Assembly: GCA_913050305.1 (NCBI GenBank) | Contig: CAJXAS010000051.1 | Coordinates: 1-10,130, forward strand | Origin: an uncultured Polaribacter sp. | GTDB taxonomy: Bacteria > Bacteroidota > Bacteroidia > Flavobacteriales > Flavobacteriaceae | Direction: 5' to 3' | Length of the DNA stretch: 10,130 nucleotides | In this document: piece after piece, positions 1-7,400 of the stretch | Position numbering within the stretch: position 1 is the stretch's first letter | Layout of the letters: each line of letters starts with the position of its first letter | Made by a program: the position numbers and the translations under genes | The notes under the pieces: generated by a model | Told to the model about the DNA's origin: nothing | The model's database searches: none | What the model saw: only the letters and a program-made list of their open reading frames with translations

Positions 1-145
1 TAATTGACTTTGGAAGTTCTGGAATGATTCCTTCAAAATTTCTTTTCGATTTTTCATAGAAAATAAAACCCAAATAATCTGGCTGTAATACCGCAACTTG
101 TTGGATATTTTCTACATACTTCATTCCACAAACTTTTAGTTTCAT
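1..145 (-). CDS. trpF: Phosphoribosylanthranilate isomerase (TrpF), 5' part only
   Basis: TrpF isomerises N-(5-phosphoribosyl)anthranilate to CdRP, the third step from chorismate to tryptophan, in the cytoplasm. Only the first 48 codons lie in the window; the rest continues past position 1. The start MKLKVCGMKYVENI carries the family N-terminal K-V-C-G motif, whose Cys (residue 6) is the expected general base, followed by a PDYLGFIFYEKSKR stretch typical of the second strand and helix of the TIM barrel. The ATG at 145-143 lies 2 bases after the trpC stop, so it is translated as part of the same operon. The motif and the context agree, so the call is firm although the gene is partial. Confidence 0.93.
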   Translation of the reverse strand, partial: MKLKVCGMKYVENIQQVAVLQPDYLGFIFYEKSKRNFEGIIPELPKSI

Positions 146-147
146 AA

Positions 148-936
148 CTATCTTATTTGACTAATAAATTCTAGACAAGCCTCACCAGGATTCTCTGCAT
201 TCATAAAGGTTTCTCCTATTAAAAACCCTTGAAAACCATATTCTTTTAAACCCATAATAATTTTAGGGTCTGAAATTCCACTTTCAGAAATCTTTAAACT
301 ACTGTCGGGAATCTGATTTGATAGTTTTATAGAATTCTCTATGTCAACTTCAAAAGTATTTAAATTTCGATTGTTAATTCCAATGATTTTATTATCTAAA
401 TCATTAATTTTATCTAAATCTTCTTGTGTATGCACTTCATACAGCACTTCTAATCCTAAATCTGCTGCTAGGTTTCCGTAGTTTTTTAATTCTTCAGAAG
501 TTAAACAAGCAGCAATTAATAATATCACGTCTGCACCAATGGCTTTTGCCTCTACAATTTGAAATCCGTCTACAATAAAATCTTTTCTTAAAATTGGTTT
601 TTGTTGATTGATAACTCTTGCCTCCATCAAGTCTGCCATCGATCCTCCAAAAAAGGAAGTATCTGTTAAAATTGATTGTGCAGCAACATTAGCATCTAAA
701 TATCCGTTCGTTACATCTGCTATCGTTGCAGTATCATTAATTATTCCTTTAGATGGAGATTGGCGCTTGAACTCGGCAATAATCCCTGTTGAACCAACTT
801 CTAATAAAGATTTTTTTAATGAGAAAACTTCTCTTCCAAAATTTGGGCTTTCAACTAATTTCTTAATATGTACCTCTGCCTTAATCTTAGCAATTTCTGT
901 CTTCTTAAATGCTATTATTTTATCTAAAATGGTCAT
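148..936 (-). CDS. trpC: Indole-3-glycerol phosphate synthase (TrpC)
   Basis: TrpC closes CdRP to indole-3-glycerol phosphate, step four of tryptophan synthesis. The 262-residue length is normal for the monofunctional enzyme. Family motifs run in order: EFKRQSPSKG (residues 55-64, catalytic Lys57), LRKDF (116-120, Lys118), YEVH (166-169, Glu167), GINNRNL (186-192) and ISESGIS (216-222), ending with the phosphate-binding FLIGETFM. All expected active-site positions are present. TrpC and TrpF are separate genes here, unlike the fused enterobacterial TrpCF. The start MTILDKII lies 1 base after the stop of the small membrane-protein gene, and trpF starts 2 bases after the trpC stop, so translation of this block is probably coupled. 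The gene should be controlled from the trp promoter and attenuator more than 3 kb upstream; no internal promoter was recognised. Confidence 0.97.
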   Translation of the reverse strand: MTILDKIIAFKKTEIAKIKAEVHIKKLVESPNFGREVFSLKKSLLEVGSTGIIAEFKRQSPSKGIINDTATIADVTNGYLDANVAAQSILTDTSFFGGSMADLMEARVINQQKPILRKDFIVDGFQIVEAKAIGADVILLIAACLTSEELKNYGNLAADLGLEVLYEVHTQEDLDKINDLDNKIIGINNRNLNTFEVDIENSIKLSNQIPDSSLKISESGISDPKIIMGLKEYGFQGFLIGETFMNAENPGEACLEFISQIR

Positions 937-937
937 T

Positions 938-1117
938 TTATGACTGTTTATTATTAATTATTTTATTTCTATGCTTTAAAAAAAAGTAAACGATGATTCC
1001 TACAATGAGTCCTATTAACGTATCTCTTAAAATATTTGTTGTTTGAATACCAACTGCAGCTCCCATTAATAAAAAGGCAGGTATAATTGAGATTAAACTA
1101 TTTTTCTTTTTTTCCAT
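938..1117 (-). CDS. Small two-helix membrane protein of unknown function inside the trp operon
   Basis: This 59-codon gene fills the space between trpD and trpC exactly: 1 base separates it from the trpD stop and 1 base from the trpC start. The protein begins MEKKKNSLIS and shows two hydrophobic stretches, about residues 8-24 and 33-47. These are joined by a short polar turn (QTTNILRD) and followed by a basic tail (KHRNK). Lysines at both ends suggest a hairpin with both termini in the cytoplasm. The helices are rich in Gly and Ala (LLMGAAVGI; LIGLIVGIIV), as in several small flavobacterial membrane proteins, which would suit helix packing or oligomerisation. I do not recognise the family. 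The tight packing and clean hydrophobic pattern argue for a real gene rather than a chance frame. Its position suggests co-transcription with trp genes but does not prove a role in tryptophan metabolism. Confidence 0.75.
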   Translation of the reverse strand: MEKKKNSLISIIPAFLLMGAAVGIQTTNILRDTLIGLIVGIIVYFFLKHRNKIINNKQS

Positions 1118-1118
1118 T

Positions 1119-2108
1119 TTAAATACTCAGTAATTTCTCTAATGTTCGTTTCGCTTTCAGACCAAAAAGTGAATCTTTTGCCTCACTAAAGGCAGTTTCG
1201 AAACTCTTTGTTTCATCTACAATTTTTAAAGCGAAAGCGGCATTTGTTAGCACAACATTATTTTGAGCTTCCGTTCCGCCTCCTTCTAGAATAGACTTAA
1301 AAATTTTTGCTGCATCTGCTATAGAGTTTCCTCCGTATATTTCTGATTGCTGAATTCTCTTTTGACCTAAATCTTCTGGGTTTATAATTTGTTCTCCTTT
1401 TTTAGTAAAAAATTTAAAGCCACTTGTTAGCGAGATTTCATCATAACCATCTAAAGCGTGCACAATGCCGTAATTGACATTTTCTTCTTGTAAAATATAA
1501 TTGTATAAACGTGCAATTTCTAAATTAAAAGTTCCAAGCATATGATTCTTAGGTGAACTCGGATTTACCAAAGGGCCAAGCATGTTAAAAAAAGTTTTTA
1601 GTGCCAATGCTTTTCTCGTTGGACCAACCGCTTTCATTGCCGGATGAAATTTTGGTGCATGTAAAAAACAAATATTTGCTTTCTCTAAATGTTCTCTCAA
1701 TACACTTTCATCATTTGTGAAATTATACCCAAAACTTTCTAACATATCTGAAGAACCAGATTGCGAAGACACAGAGTAATTACCGTGTTTTGCTACTTTT
1801 TGTCCTGTTCCTGCAACAATAAAAGAAGTTAGTGTAGAAATATTAAAAGTGTTTTTTCCATCTCCACCAGTCCCAACAATATCAATAGTATTGTAATCTA
1901 ATAAATCTACTTTTATAGACAATTCTTTCAATGCATTTCTAAAACCAGAAAGTTCGTCTGCTGTAATAGGACGCATCATAAAGACCGTCATAAATGAAGC
2001 CAAATGAGCAGCATTGTATTGTTCTGATGCAATGTCTTTTAAGACCTGTGTTGCTTCAGATTTAGACAATCTCTCGTGCTTATATAATTTATTTAAAATT
2101 GCTTTCAT
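1119..2108 (-). CDS. trpD: Anthranilate phosphoribosyltransferase (TrpD)
   Basis: TrpD transfers the phosphoribosyl group of PRPP to anthranilate, step two of the pathway. The 329 residues match the family length. An N-terminal helical domain (about 1-70) is followed by the PRPP-binding loop GTGGDGKNTFNIST (79-92) and the anthranilate and PRPP segment KHGN (107-110) with SVSSQSGSSDMLE. Then come the hinge LGPLVNP (177-183) and the acidic metal site DGYDEIS (220-226). The position after KHGN is Tyr rather than the Arg common in proteobacteria. About 80 bases separate trpG from this start, the longest gap between structural genes in the operon. That gap holds no convincing hairpin or promoter. 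TrpD is not fused to TrpG, unlike in enterobacteria. Confidence 0.97.
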   Translation of the reverse strand: MKAILNKLYKHERLSKSEATQVLKDIASEQYNAAHLASFMTVFMMRPITADELSGFRNALKELSIKVDLLDYNTIDIVGTGGDGKNTFNISTLTSFIVAGTGQKVAKHGNYSVSSQSGSSDMLESFGYNFTNDESVLREHLEKANICFLHAPKFHPAMKAVGPTRKALALKTFFNMLGPLVNPSSPKNHMLGTFNLEIARLYNYILQEENVNYGIVHALDGYDEISLTSGFKFFTKKGEQIINPEDLGQKRIQQSEIYGGNSIADAAKIFKSILEGGGTEAQNNVVLTNAAFALKIVDETKSFETAFSEAKDSLFGLKAKRTLEKLLSI

Positions 2109-2188
2109 TTGAATTAAATTCTAAAAATTTGAAAGTAATAAGGAGCTAATGCAAAGTTATATCTAAACTCTATAAACTCCATACTTTA

Positions 2189-2767
2189 TTACTTTTTAAC
2201 ACTATTTATAAAGTTTCTCAATAACTGTTCTCCAACATCTGTTAAAATAGATTCTGGATGAAACTGAACTGCTGAAATTGGAAATATTTTATGTTGAATT
2301 GCTTGAATCAAACCATCTTCATCCCTCGCTGTAACCTGAATTTCTTCTGGAAACCCCTCATCTGTAGCCGCCCAAGAATGGTAACGTGCTGCTAAAAAGG
2401 TTTCTGGAACATCTTTAAAAATAACAGCATCTTTATCTGTAATACGCATTTCTGTTGCAACTCCGTGGAACACATCTTCTAAGTTGATGATAGTTCCTCC
2501 AAAAACTTCTGTAATTGCTTGCAAACCCAAACACACACCGAAAATTGGTTTAATACCTGCGTATCTTTTAATTACATCTTTTAAAATTCCTGCTTCATTG
2601 GGTATTCCAGGCCCTGGAGACAGCATAATCACATCATAATTTCCTACGGCTTCAATGCTTATTTCATCGTTTCTAAAAACAGCAGGAAAATTCCCTGTAA
2701 TTTTCTCTACCATATGGACCAAATTGTAGGTAAAGGAATCGTAATTATCTAAAATTAATATTTTCAT
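2189..2767 (-). CDS. trpG: Anthranilate synthase glutamine amidotransferase subunit (TrpG/PabA type)
   Basis: This class-I glutamine amidotransferase releases ammonia from glutamine and passes it to TrpE. It is 192 residues from the chosen start MKILILDNYDSFTYNL, the near-universal family N-terminus. The oxyanion-loop PGPG (51-54), the nucleophile Cys79 in GVCLGLQ, and the triad partners His170 and Glu172 in QFHPESI are all present, so the subunit should be active. The frame is open upstream to an ATG at 2827, but those 20 residues are low-complexity intergenic sequence and are not counted. In many bacteria the same subunit also serves PabB in folate synthesis; linkage to trpE makes the tryptophan role primary here. 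About 71 bases separate it from trpE. Confidence 0.96.
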   Translation of the reverse strand: MKILILDNYDSFTYNLVHMVEKITGNFPAVFRNDEISIEAVGNYDVIMLSPGPGIPNEAGILKDVIKRYAGIKPIFGVCLGLQAITEVFGGTIINLEDVFHGVATEMRITDKDAVIFKDVPETFLAARYHSWAATDEGFPEEIQVTARDEDGLIQAIQHKIFPISAVQFHPESILTDVGEQLLRNFINSVKK

Positions 2768-2792
2768 TTTAAAAGTTTTTGGCTTTTGATTC

Positions 2793-2821
2793 TTCGTTTT
2801 TAGCAAAATGCTAACTGCGAA
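2793..2821. repeat. Imperfect palindrome in the trpE-trpG gap
   Basis: The gap between trpE and trpG holds an imperfect inverted repeat. The inner arms TTAGCA and TGCTAA flank AAA, and the outer arms TTCG and CGAA are separated from the inner ones by a 3-base internal loop. In the trp mRNA it would form a small hairpin without a following U-tract, so it is not an intrinsic terminator. Such elements between subunit genes can set relative mRNA stability or translation, but nothing here shows that directly. Next to it lies an AAGAATCAAAAGCC-type low-complexity stretch resembling flavobacterial intergenic repeats. Confidence 0.5.
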
Positions 2822-2838
2822 AAACAAAAAGTTATTTT

Positions 2839-4230
2839 TTAAATATCCTCTGCTAAAAACAACGCTTTCTTTAATGCTGCTAGCTTATTATTTACTTCTT
2901 GTAATTCTTTTGCTTCGTCTGAATGAATCACTATTCCTGCACCAGCTTGCGAATACAATACATTATTTTTACTTACAAATGAGCGAATAGCAATTGCCAA
3001 ATTAATAGAACCGTCTAAACCAATAATACCAACTGCACCGCCATAAAAACCACGTGTTTGATTTTCATATTTATTAATTAATTCCATTGCCTTGTATTTA
3101 GGTGCTCCACTTAAAGTTCCCGCCGGAAACGTATCTCCAACAATTTCAATTGGATTGCCTTTAATTTTTCCTCGAACAGTAGAAACTAGGTGAATTACAT
3201 GACTAAAATATTGCACTTCTTTAAATACTTCCACAGTCACATTATCTGCATGCTTGCTTAAATCATTACGCGCCAAGTCTACCAGCATTACATGTTCTGC
3301 AGTTTCCTTTTTATCTTCAGATAATTTCTTACCTAATTTTAGATCTTCTGCCATATCACCTGTTCTTCTAAACGTACCAGCAATTGGATTAATAGTTGCT
3401 TTACCCTCTGAAATTTTAATCTGTGCTTCGGGAGAGGAACCCATTAACTTGAAACTTCCATAATCGAAATAAAACAAATAAGGTGAAGGATTAATAGAAC
3501 GCAATGCTCTATATACATTAAACTCGTCTCCCTTAAATTCTTGCTGGAATTGGCGTGATAAGACCAATTGAAAAACATCACCCCTTTTACAATGTGATTT
3601 TGCTTTTCGTACATATTCTTTAAATTCTTCTCCAGTAACATTTGAAGTCTCTTCTCCTACGATTTCGAATTTCTGAGTATTAAATGCTTGCGCATCTATA
3701 ATGGTTTGCACCTCTTTAATACGAGATTCTGTGCCCTCTTCTATGTTTTCTATCAACGTCATTTCATCATTAAAATGATTAATTGCAATAATAAATCGAT
3801 AGAAACTATATTGCATTTCTGGAATGGCAGATGGTGCTTTCTTATTTGTGAATTTTATATTTTCGAAATACTGAACGGAATCGAACGTTGTATACCCATA
3901 CAGACCATTAAAGGACTTTAATTCTGCTGGGCAATCTAATGCTATAGAATTCGTGAATTTATCAAATAACTGATAAAAATTTTTATCAATTGGTTGGCGC
4001 TCAGTTTGAATACCTTTATGAGAAACTGTAAACTGATAATCGTCTACTTTCATGCTCACTATTGGTTCAATAGCTATAAAAGAAAAGCTCTCTTCTTTAC
4101 TATGATAGTCTGAACTTTCTAGTAAAAGGGTATTAGCATATTGGTCTCTAAACCGCAAATACAAGCCCACAGGCGTTATCGTGTCTGAAATCTTTGTTTT
4201 ATGTATTGTTTTGAAATGTATATTCTTCAT
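2839..4230 (-). CDS. trpE: Anthranilate synthase component I (TrpE)
   Basis: TrpE, with TrpG, converts chorismate and glutamine (or ammonia) to anthranilate, the committed step to tryptophan. The 463 residues include an N-terminal regulatory domain with LLES (36-39), the element that binds feedback-inhibiting tryptophan in characterised enzymes. The C-terminal chorismate-binding domain shows PIAGTFRR (283-290), EHVMLVDLARND (312-323), FPAGTLSGAPK (368-378), RGFYGGAVG (393-401) and QAGAGIV (428-434). These distinguish it from plain isochorismate synthases, and the adjacent trpGDCF genes favour TrpE over PabB. The ATG lies 12 bases after the foot of the leader terminator hairpin, as expected for the first gene behind an attenuator. 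The product is therefore probably controlled twice, by attenuation of its mRNA and by feedback inhibition. Confidence 0.97.
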   Translation of the reverse strand: MKNIHFKTIHKTKISDTITPVGLYLRFRDQYANTLLLESSDYHSKEESFSFIAIEPIVSMKVDDYQFTVSHKGIQTERQPIDKNFYQLFDKFTNSIALDCPAELKSFNGLYGYTTFDSVQYFENIKFTNKKAPSAIPEMQYSFYRFIIAINHFNDEMTLIENIEEGTESRIKEVQTIIDAQAFNTQKFEIVGEETSNVTGEEFKEYVRKAKSHCKRGDVFQLVLSRQFQQEFKGDEFNVYRALRSINPSPYLFYFDYGSFKLMGSSPEAQIKISEGKATINPIAGTFRRTGDMAEDLKLGKKLSEDKKETAEHVMLVDLARNDLSKHADNVTVEVFKEVQYFSHVIHLVSTVRGKIKGNPIEIVGDTFPAGTLSGAPKYKAMELINKYENQTRGFYGGAVGIIGLDGSINLAIAIRSFVSKNNVLYSQAGAGIVIHSDEAKELQEVNNKLAALKKALFLAEDI

Positions 4231-4242
4231 TTTATAGAATTG

Positions 4243-4273
4243 AAAAAGGCTTATCGTGAGATAAGCCTTTTTT
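4243..4273 (-). terminator. trp attenuator: intrinsic terminator before trpE
   Basis: On the minus strand AAAAAGGCTTATC, the loop TCAC and GATAAGCCTTTTT form a perfect 13-bp stem with a 4-base loop. Its 3' arm ends in a run of Ts that acts as the U-tract. It lies between the leader peptide stop and trpE. The loop and the 5' arm (GGCTTATCTCAC) are complementary to the stretch just after the leader-peptide stop, which gives a competing antiterminator. Confidence 0.92.
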
Positions 4274-4317
4274 ATATTTTAAATATAGGATTAGTTCTCA
4301 CTTATGAATTAAGAGAG
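4256..4317 (-). promoter_or_regulatory. trp leader RNA: alternative hairpins (anti-antiterminator and antiterminator)
   Basis: Segment 1 (CTCTCTTA, 4317-4310) directly follows the three Trp codons. It can pair with segment 2 (TAAGTGAG, 4304-4297), which overlaps the leader stop; this gives 8 positions with one mismatch and a 5-base loop. Segment 2 extended (GTGAGAACTAATCC, 4301-4288) can instead pair with GGCTTATCTCAC (4267-4256) in the terminator, as a 6-bp core plus TAA/TTA and CC/GG across small interruptions. A ribosome stalled on UGG would cover segment 1 and favour the antiterminator. A ribosome reaching the stop would cover segment 2 and let the terminator form. This is the classical trp attenuator logic, deduced here by eye without energy calculations. 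Confidence 0.82.
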
Positions 4318-4352
4318 TTCCACCACCATGTATTTTTTGTTATTATATTCAT
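4302..4352 (-). CDS. trpL: trp operon leader peptide, 16 aa with three tandem Trp
   Basis: The short frame reads MNIITKNTWWWNSLNS and stop. Three consecutive UGG codons in 16 are far above the normal rate for the rarest amino acid, and the frame ends between the promoter and the terminator hairpin before trpE. The peptide itself needs no function: its translation rate reports the level of charged tRNA(Trp) and decides between antiterminator and terminator. No Shine-Dalgarno sequence is visible. The ATG lies only 7 bases after the -7 promoter element, so the transcript may be nearly leaderless. Confidence 0.93.
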   Translation of the reverse strand: MNIITKNTWWWNSLNS

Positions 4353-4359
4353 TATGGTA

Positions 4360-4390
4360 CAAAAATAGGTTAGATTTTTAAATTAGACAA
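4360..4390 (-). promoter_or_regulatory. trp operon promoter (Bacteroidota housekeeping type)
   Basis: On the minus strand TTG (4390-4388) and TATTTTTG (4367-4360, matching TAnnTTTG) are separated by 20 bases, as in the Bacteroidota primary-sigma consensus. Transcription should start within a few bases of 4355, immediately before the leader peptide ATG. It lies about 46 bases after the aspS stop, in the only gap between the two operons. Confidence 0.75.
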
Positions 4391-4436
4391 CCTTTATACT
4401 AGATTATTTATTCTACTTCCGTTTCATGTATTAAAT

Positions 4437-7400
4437 TTATTTTCGAATAATGCGAACATTCATTTCTTCTACCTTTTTATCAGACAGAATTGAAGGCGCA
4501 TTGAATAATAAATCTTCTGACGAACCTGTTTTCGGAAACGCCATTACCTCTCTAATAGATGCTTTCTTTTCTAAAATCATCATTAACCGATCAACTCCCC
4601 AGGCAATTCCTCCGTGCGGCGGCGCACCATATTGAAACGCTTTATGCATAGTGCCAACACTCTTCATCATCTCTTCTTTACTATACCCCATATTTTTATA
4701 GGTTGCTTCTAAAATTTCTGACTTATGAGCACGCACTGAACCTCCACCAATTTCAAAACCATTTAAGATTAAATCGTATTGCTGCGCTATAATAGTGCCT
4801 ATCTCTTCTCCTTCTCCATTCATATGCTTCTCTAAGTCGTAGATTGCTGGCATAGAAAAGGGATTGTGCGTAAATGTCCATCTGCCTTCCTCTGTTTTTT
4901 CAAACATCGGAAAGTCAACAACCCAAGCAGGTCTTAATTCTTTGGGGTTGATTAACTTTAAAATACGACCCATTTCTTGACGAACCGCATCTAATGCTTT
5001 GTTTGCTGTTGCATAGTCTGCTGCTGAGAAAAACACAATATCTCCCAGCTGTGCATCTGTAGCTTTTATAATATTTGCTGCTATCTCTTCACCTAAAAAC
5101 TTAATAATTGGCGACTGCAAATTGTTTTCATTCACGATGATGTATGCCAATCCTCCCAATCCGTTTTGCTGTGCAATTGCTGTTAGGTTTTCAATTTGCC
5201 CCTTAGACATTCTTTTGTTTCCTTGCTCTTTTGCAGAAACCTTAATACATTTTACAATTCCACCTGCATCGATTGGCTTGCTAAAAACTTGAAAAGTTGT
5301 ATCCTTAACAATGTCTGTAATGTCTTGCATTTGCAATCCATAACGTAAATCTGGTCTATCACAACCATATTTATCCATGGCATTTTTATAAGTAATTACT
5401 TCGAATGGATATAAAATCCATTTTTTACCATAGATTTTTCGTACCACTTCATTAAACATTTTGGTATTTAAATCGATAATTTGTTGCATGCTCGCGTACG
5501 CCATTTCAATATCTAACTGTGTAAATTCTGGCTGACGGTCTCCACGAGAATCTTCATCTCTGAAACATCGGGCAATTTGAAAATATTTTTCAAATCCGCC
5601 CACCATTAACATCTGCTTAAATTGCTGCGGTGCTTGTGGTAATGTATAAAAAGAACCAGCCTGTTTTCTTGTTGGCACAATGAATTCTCTTGCTCCTTCG
5701 TCTGTTCCAGCAGTTAAAATAGGCGTTTCGATTTCTAAAAATTCTTCTTCGTCTAAGATATCACGTAGTAGTTTTATTACTTTATGTCTGTTTACAATTG
5801 CGCGCCGAACCTCGTCATTTCTATGGTCTAAAAACTTATATTCAAAACGGACTTTCTCATTACTTTTAAAAGCTCTTTTAATTTCAAAAGGCAAAGTTTT
5901 AGATAGGTTTAAAATCTCTAAACTAGAAGTTTCTAATTCTAATTTACCAGTTCTTAAACCTGAATTATAGTCGTCTTCTCTTCTTTGAATAACAATTCCT
6001 GTAACCGCGATAACAGATTCTGCTTTTAATTTCACCAACTCGTCTAAATTAGGAAATGACTCTCTACTTAAACGCACTTGAAAAATCTGTGTACTTGAAT
6101 CTCTTAAATCGATAAACATCAATTCTCCATGATCTCTAACACTAGAAACCCAACCAGATAAAGTTACTTTTTCTGTAATGGATGCTTCTGATAAATCAGA
6201 TATTTTATGTGTTCTATATTCTTCTTTAATAATAACTGGCTGCTGACTTTTCGCTATTGGCTGTTGGCTTTTCGCTTTTAGTAGTTCGCTATTCGCTACT
6301 AGCTTTTCGTTAACTACTATCGCCGAATCGCTAATAGCTCCTTTTTCGCTAATCGCTTTTAAAACACCCTCACGAATTACTTTCCCTGACGCTCCTTTTC
6401 CAATAATAGCAATAACTTTACCAACAAGAATTCCTGCCTTTCCTTGATTTCCCTTTTTAATATCATTTGAAATTGCTTCATTTTCAAAGATTACTGTTGC
6501 TATTGCATCTGTAATTTTGTCCTCAGAAATTACATTTTCATCAAAGTACTTTTTGTAATCGAAGTTAGGTTCTTTTAAATACGATGTAATTGCATTTTGA
6601 ACCAAAACAGACGTGATTTTATCTGCTTTAAATAACTGAAAAATAGCAATTAAATCTGCTACATTATGAATGTTCTGATACCCACCTGCATCCAGATTAT
6701 TTACCAATGTTTTTGCAACAAAAGAGGCATCTTGGATAACATTGTTCATCGTCATAAATGTCTTAGAACGAATAGCATCCGCAGTAAAAAACTTTGCATC
6801 TTGTGGCAAAACACCTCCTTTAATTAATACCGTTTCTACTGCATAAGGCAATGCACTTGCATCAATTTTAGTGCTTTCTACAATGTTTTTTATAGAAACA
6901 AAAGGTAAGTCTGGCTCAGAGATAAAACGATAATCTGCTTCAAACTCTTTTGTTCGCATAGTTTTAGTTTGCTTTAAATCTGCATCCCATAAAACTGTAG
7001 TTTGTTCTGGTCTAAATTCTTTGTGCGTGGCAAAATAGTTTAATTGCTTCTCAATTTCTTCCGTTAAAGCTTCTACCATAAATTTAAAAGAATTTAAATT
7101 TTTGATTTCTGTTCTTGGATTTAAAGCTACTTCACCAATCTTTCTCAACGAAACAGAAACATCAGATTTAAACTCTCCTTTTTCCAAATTTGCTTCAGAA
7201 ATACCTAAATTCTGAACAATTCTTTGAATGTATTGGGCATATGTAGAAGCATCTTCTATATTCCGAATACAAGGGTCTGTAACAATTTCAATTAAAGGAA
7301 CACCTGCTTTATTAAAATCTACTAGAGAAATTTTCTTCTCATGCATTAATTTAGCAGCATCCTCTTCAATATGTGTTTGTGTTAATGAAACCGTAAATTG

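Noticed and set aside
608..943. Plus-strand frame of 111 codons opposite trpC
   Set aside because: It is the antisense shadow of a well-conserved trpC and has no recognisable protein features. The same holds for plus-strand frames at 2808-2990, 3254-3463, 3688-3921, 4450-4635, 5680-5970, 7591-7803 and 7833-8048.
2768..2827. N-terminal extension of trpG to an ATG at 2827
   Set aside because: The extra 20 residues are Lys-rich translated spacer; the family N-terminus MKILILDNYDSFTYN begins at 2767.
3444..3641. Minus-strand 65-codon frame inside trpE
   Set aside because: It is an alternative frame within conserved TrpE coding sequence, with no homology features or start context.
4243..4352. 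TRAP-type control of the trp leader
   Set aside because: No series of GAG or UAG triplets at regular spacing is present; the Trp-codon run indicates ribosome-mediated attenuation.
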